From: Symbiodinium natans
Lineage: Eukaryota; Sar; Dinophyceae; Suessiales; Symbiodiniaceae
Length of the DNA: 10,000 nt
Direction: 5' to 3'
NCBI GenBank assembly: GCA_905221605.1
Contig: CAJNDS010000242.1
Span: 82,501 to 92,500 of the forward strand
In this document: positions 6,435 to 10,000 of the stretch, piece after piece
How positions within the stretch are numbered: position 1 is the first letter of the stretch
Layout: each line of letters starts with the position of its first letter
Program-made: the position numbers and the translations under genes
The notes under the pieces: generated by a model
What the model was told of the DNA's origin: nothing
Databases searched by the model: none
The model's input: the letters and a program-made list of their open reading frames with translations, nothing else

Positions 6435-6870
6435 GTTTGGGGGGTGTTTCGGTTTCCTTAGGGCGTAGACAATTTGTGGTGCTTTTCTAGGATAAAAAAG
6501 AATGTCTTGTCAAGGCACATGGTGTTTGCACTTGGCAAAGTATTGATTGCGTGGCATACTAGGTAAATGCTCATCGTGTACGAATGTACTGAATAGATCA
6601 GAATATTTGTTTTTGGCTAAACACTCTTGAAATACAAATCAAACACTGATAGAAGGACTGCTTGAGGACAACCATTTTAAACGACGAAGTCGACATGAAG
6701 TAAATGACAAAATCACTGTTAATTATATGCTACGAATGTTTCTGAATTATTGCTGAACTACTAATTATATGCTATGTCTGGAAAAGCACCATGTGCAAAG
6801 ACACGCCTAGAAAAGCACGCATAATTTGCCTAGTGACGCCAACCTCGCTCCAAAATCCAACAAGCCAAAC
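6435..6870. mobile_element. Candidate foldback/MITE-like element with imperfect terminal inverted repeats
   Basis: Left (about 6435-6524) and right (about 6787-6870) arms are imperfect inverted copies. Paired blocks in order are GTTTGG 6435-6440 with CCAAAC 6865-6870; GGCGT 6462-6466 with ACGCC 6836-6840; the 13-mer GTGCTTTTCTAGG 6479-6491 with its exact complement 6806-6818; and GCACATGGTG 6515-6524 with CACCATGTGC 6787-6796. The roughly 260-nt centre is AT-rich and non-coding. No transposase frame is present, and I could not see a clear target-site duplication. A non-autonomous DNA transposon is the best explanation. Confidence 0.55.
6720..6774 (+). repeat. Direct repeat TAATTATATGCTA (2 copies)
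   Basis: Exact 13-mers lie at 6720-6732 and 6762-6774, in the interior of the candidate foldback element. Flanking bases (CGAATG versus TGTCTG) differ. Confidence 0.8.
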
Positions 6871-8290
6871 GTTTCGGGTGAAACTTTGGGGAAGTGTTGA
6901 GGTTTGGAAGCAGTGTGTTTTGTTGACAAATCGTGCGTTTATTCGGCAGAAGCTGAAACCGGATTTGTGTGTTTGCTTGTTGTTTTGTATTGGTTATGTT
7001 TTTGGTGTTCGCGACGTTCGACCAAGGTGAGTTTGGAATCCCGCTCCTCGGCAAAATTGCGAGACATGAAGCCGGGCGCCCTGAGTGAGCTCTCGCACGC
7101 AGTACGAGTGCCTAAGGCTCACCTTCTCCGCTTGGACGGTCTCGATTCTGGACCTGGCGGAAGCTGCATCTTGCCCTGCAGTTCAGTGTTTAGCCGCTCT
7201 TTTGGTTTTCCCTTCGGTCACATGGGCCACATGAGAAAAATAAAGCAGCAGGTGCGATGTGAAGAAAAAACGAACAGCATAGCAGAGGGGGCGGTGCCCT
7301 TGTTGGAGTCACTATTACTACATAAAACTGCCCAGCACACACAAACAGGACATCCTTCTGCATCGACAGAATCTCTGCCAATGTCATTCACAAGGAAGTA
7401 GTCGATTTTGCAGTTGCAGTCCAACATGGTGCCAAACAAAAGCACAACCTCGTCATCATAGCAAGCAATACATACCAAGAATAGCAAATCTGTACCGGTT
7501 TTCCTGTTGGTGGCGGACAGTCTCATATCCGTGCTCAGGTTTACGCAATCTATGTCTTCATCGTCATTGGCTGGAGGACACATGCATATGCAATTGCCCT
7601 TGCGCGGTAAACGCTGGGTAGGCTGCCAACATGTGACTCCAAGCATCTGTCTTGACAGGAATGCATTTGTTGCTGGTTTCATTCTGAAGTGGGGCTTGCT
7701 TGTCATGTGCATCTTTTTCGGAGACGCGGCGGCACGTGGGCACACAGAGAGCCTTCGGAAGCCTGACCCTGACAAGGGAGCTGAAACCGAGGTGAGGGCA
7801 TGCTAAGGCTTCTTGGCCTGTCCGTTAGCTGTACACCTCTGGGGCCTGGGGCATTGTGTGGGAACATGTGCGGTGGACGAAGGTCGCGCTGCTGCAACAT
7901 ACTGGGCTGCTGTGGATTACCTCTGCAGCAGCTGGGGTCTGCAAGAGGGCGAAGAGTGATTCTGCCAGATCCTGCCAAGTCCAGCACCACCAAAAATCTA
8001 CGAAATGGGTCTAACAAAGCAGGAGAGAGCTAGAGGGGCAGCTGCAACCCAACAGCAAGAGCCGATCAAGAGCCGATGAAGCAACTTGGTGGTTGAGGCT
8101 CTGGGTTCGAGCTCACCGCATGTCCCGGGACATTATGGTGCCGTGAGCCTAGCAGCTTCGAAACGTGGAACTGGCCCATGCCTCTTAAGGCATAACGTAA
8201 TCGTGCACATGATACCATACAATCTGATGGTAGCATTTTGTACAACATGATATTTAATACATTTATATTCATGGTGATATATTTCTATAG
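6871..8290. other. Region without a recognised gene
   Basis: Three overlapping frames are long enough to note: plus 6904-7401 (165 codons, interrupted by a strong AAG|GTGAGT donor-like site at 7025-7031), plus 7507-7806 and minus 7218-7775. None has recognisable motifs. A tandem AAGAGCCGAT(C/G) pair lies at 8058-8079. Bases 8220-8290 are AT-rich. Confidence 0.35.
7218..7775 (-). CDS. Unrecognised long minus-strand ORF
   Basis: This 185-codon frame is the longest unassigned one in the window, somewhat longer than expected by chance at this base composition. It is Cys-rich (several CxC patterns, such as CICMC and CVCW) with an acidic patch (NDDEDIDC) and hydrophobic stretches. There is no family motif, no clear start context and overlapping plus frames, so it may not be a gene. 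Confidence 0.2.
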   Translation of the reverse strand: MSGSGFRRLSVCPRAAASPKKMHMTSKPHFRMKPATNAFLSRQMLGVTCWQPTQRLPRKGNCICMCPPANDDEDIDCVNLSTDMRLSATNRKTGTDLLFLVCIACYDDEVVLLFGTMLDCNCKIDYFLVNDIGRDSVDAEGCPVCVCWAVLCSNSDSNKGTAPSAMLFVFSSHRTCCFIFLMWPM

Positions 8291-8342
8291 AGCTCTGCAG
8301 TGCTATGCAGTGCTGGAGGCGAGCTCAAGATTCTCTTGGCCC

Positions 8343-8363
8343 CAGTAGCCGTGTTGGCTCGAT
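8343..8363 (+). other. Relict dinoflagellate spliced-leader sequence
   Basis: This matches 16 of 21 bases of the dinoflagellate mRNA spliced leader (known consensus beginning DCCGTAGCC and ending TTGGCTCAAG). The cores GTAGCC (8345-8350) and TTGGCTC (8354-8360) are intact and correctly spaced. It lies 54 nt before the ATG of the intronless phosphatase gene, on the same strand. The preceding bases 8334-8345 match 9 of 12 of a leader tail, possibly a second, truncated copy. Confidence 0.6.
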
Positions 8364-8416
8364 TGACTCTAGAGCTTGATGAGAACTTGTGTCTCAGGAC
8401 ACCCCTTGTTTGCAAA

Positions 8417-10000
8417 ATGCTTGGGCGGTGGACGCTCTTCGTGATAGCAGTGGCTGAGAGCCATGCGCACCGGCTGCGGGTAGCCAGTGAGCATCGGGAC
8501 TGGCAGGACTCACAGCTGAACGTGCGACTGTGGACCTGGAATTCCGGGAAGGCGGACTTGCACCAGGAAGCACTGAGGCTGTCGCAGACCGATGCTGACT
8601 ACATCGTGAGCTGCCAGACAGAGGCTTCGAAGCCAATAAGCAAATGGATGCCAGCAGAGTGGAAGGAAGTGGCGCATGGAGAGCACTGGGGCGCTGCGGG
8701 AGGCAATGTGAATGCTCAGATGGCTTCTGTCTTCGTACGTCGCCCAGTTGATGGGAAGTTCATGGGGAACCGCTCCGAGGTGAAGTCTCTCACGCCTTGG
8801 AGCAACTCCCTGGGGCATGAGGAGGTCATGAAATTCAGCCGCTTTGATGGAACGGAGTCGGAGGCCTTCAGGGTCCGGACGCAGGTGATTGCCACGGACT
8901 ACAAGGGCAAAGGTGGTGTGGCTATCTCACTCAGCTTCCCTGAGACTTTAGCACGCCGGGCCACGCGCATCGATTTCATCTGCGCTCACCTCGACAGCGA
9001 GGCTGGCAAGGCCCGGCACAAGGGCATCACCTACATGTTGTCCAGAGTACGAAGCGACCAGGACAGGGTGAGCACGTGGCTGCAGAAGGACGTGCTCTCA
9101 GGGAAACTTCGCCCATGTGCCCTCTTCGACCGGGCCTCTCCGACCTGTGGCCTTCCGGAAGTTTCCGATATTGAAGCACCACCAGATGCCGTCGTGCTGC
9201 TCGGTGATCTCAATTTCCGCCTACGGCAAGGCGATGTCGACGTGAGCGAGGAGTCTCCCATGGCAGCCGAGATTTTGTCACCGGGTGGACGCCGCGAGCT
9301 TGCAGCCCAAGACCCCCTCTGGCCTCAGAGCCCGTATGCGGATAGCTTGGTGAAGCCGGTGGAAGCGGATGGGTTCGGGTTTTCCTGCAATGAGCCCTAT
9401 GCCGCTTACCTTCCAACTTACAAGCGCCACGGCGGAGCAGAATGCAAACTGCTCGGTGAGCAGCTTCGCGATTGCAGCTCCTCCTACTGCAAGCAGGATG
9501 ACCTCGTGAACCTTACGAGGAGCTGCTACATGAAGAGGAGCAAGAAAGATGGAAACCTAAGCTGGGCAGTGAAGAGAACGGATCTACAGCTGGGATGGTT
9601 GGACCGCTTCTGCTTCAGAGCGACGAGTGGCAGGGAGGAGCTCATGCTTTCAGTGATCGACGACACAGCTTGGATGGACACGCCAGGAGCCGAAGAAAGC
9701 GAAAGCGGCTCCGATCACATGCCTGTGGCGGCTACAATGCAGGTGGGCTATGCAAAATGCAGCTGCCCTTCGGTCCTCTCCACCGGCATCATCTTGGAGG
9801 GTTGTGAGGAGGCTCGTGGTCCTATCTTCCGGACGGGCGATCGCACGGTGATGCGATGTCTTGACGATGCTCAGCTCGTGGACCTGCAGGGTCGCATCTT
9901 CGACTCCGTGGCCATGCAATGTATGCAGGATGGATCCCTCGTGCCTCTGAATCTCCGGGGGGACATCGATGGCTGGACGTGCCGGAAAGTTTGCAGGGAC
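8417..10000 (+). CDS. Secreted inositol polyphosphate 5-phosphatase-like (IPPc/EEP fold) protein, intronless, C-terminus beyond window
   Basis: The uninterrupted frame of 528 codons runs off the window. Enzymes of this family remove the 5-phosphate from inositol phosphates or phosphoinositides with Mg2+. Family motifs appear in order: WTWNSG (39-44), a QTE with the metal-binding Glu at 69, CAHL with catalytic His 191, GDLNFR (263-268, Asp264/Asn266), PTYK (333-336), WLDRF (Asp396/Arg397, variant of PxWxDRIL) and SDHMPV (432-437). The start MLGRWTLFVIAVAESHA looks like a signal peptide, and N-glycosylation sequons occur at N365 and N380, so it may act outside the cytosol. After the domain, Cys 448, 450, 463, 481, 502, 522 and 526 form a sushi/CCP-like tail. 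The ATG is the first Met in a frame open from 8291. Another EEP phosphodiesterase is possible but less likely. Confidence 0.85.
   Translation, partial: MLGRWTLFVIAVAESHAHRLRVASEHRDWQDSQLNVRLWTWNSGKADLHQEALRLSQTDADYIVSCQTEASKPISKWMPAEWKEVAHGEHWGAAGGNVNAQMASVFVRRPVDGKFMGNRSEVKSLTPWSNSLGHEEVMKFSRFDGTESEAFRVRTQVIATDYKGKGGVAISLSFPETLARRATRIDFICAHLDSEAGKARHKGITYMLSRVRSDQDRVSTWLQKDVLSGKLRPCALFDRASPTCGLPEVSDIEAPPDAVVLLGDLNFRLRQGDVDVSEESPMAAEILSPGGRRELAAQDPLWPQSPYADSLVKPVEADGFGFSCNEPYAAYLPTYKRHGGAECKLLGEQLRDCSSSYCKQDDLVNLTRSCYMKRSKKDGNLSWAVKRTDLQLGWLDRFCFRATSGREELMLSVIDDTAWMDTPGAEESESGSDHMPVAATMQVGYAKCSCPSVLSTGIILEGCEEARGPIFRTGDRTVMRCLDDAQLVDLQGRIFDSVAMQCMQDGSLVPLNLRGDIDGWTCRKVCRD

Noticed and set aside
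6607-6617. Spliced-leader-like TTTTTGGCTAA
   Set aside because: Only the low-complexity T run plus GGCT matches, in an AT-rich stretch with no downstream gene.
8104-8114. tRNA or tRNA-derived SINE suggested by a GGTTCGA B-box-like string
   Set aside because: The surrounding bases do not form a T stem, and no matching A box or acceptor stem is present.
8394-9416. Minus-strand ORFs at 8394-8636, 8510-8818, 9031-9261 and 9210-9416
   Set aside because: They are antisense shadows of the phosphatase frame.
1-10000. Bacterial operon, CRISPR array or phage interpretation
   Set aside because: Split genes with introns, telomere-type repeats and low coding density point to a eukaryotic nuclear genome; no regularly spaced repeat array other than telomere-like units is present.

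Overview
This window looks like nuclear DNA of a dinoflagellate, most probably a Symbiodiniaceae-like alga. Four things point there. Two of the three recognisable genes are cut into small exons by introns with non-canonical GC (and one probable GA) donors, and every acceptor is AG followed by G. The interstitial telomere-type repeat is TTTAGGG/CCCTAAA. A decayed copy of the dinoflagellate spliced-leader sequence lies just upstream of an intronless gene. All confidently recognised genes read on the same strand. The organism assignment is an inference; no marker gene is present.

Layout. Positions 1-1377 (+) hold the 3' part of a 1,3-beta-glucan (callose) synthase of the GT48/FKS type, in eight exons. 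The recognisable homology stops at about 1377, before the usual C-terminus. Only 234 bases later, 1612-3105 (+) encodes a complete predicted protein of about 400 residues with a GH43/GH32-like five-bladed beta-propeller, in three exons. Its second intron contains a block of TTTAGGG repeats. From 3106 to about 8290 I recognise no known gene. This stretch holds telomere-like arrays of opposite orientation (4464-4477, 4661-4785), homopolymer C tracts, a 20-bp perfect palindrome, an AT microsatellite and a probable foldback/MITE-like element (6435-6870). It also holds several unrecognised open frames, the best being a minus-strand exon-like frame at 4990-5472. From 8417 to the window end (+), an intronless, still open frame of 528 codons encodes an inositol-polyphosphate-5-phosphatase-type (IPPc, endonuclease/exonuclease/phosphatase fold) enzyme. 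It has an apparent signal peptide and a Cys-rich, sushi-like tail. A relict spliced leader at 8343-8363 suggests it arrived by retroposition of a trans-spliced mRNA.

How the genes relate. The glucan synthase and the propeller glycosidase are both carbohydrate-active and lie tandemly on the same strand, but no functional link is shown. The phosphatase appears unrelated to them and differs in architecture (no introns). All exon boundaries were placed by reading-frame continuity, splice dinucleotides and remembered family motifs. No transcript or database search was available.
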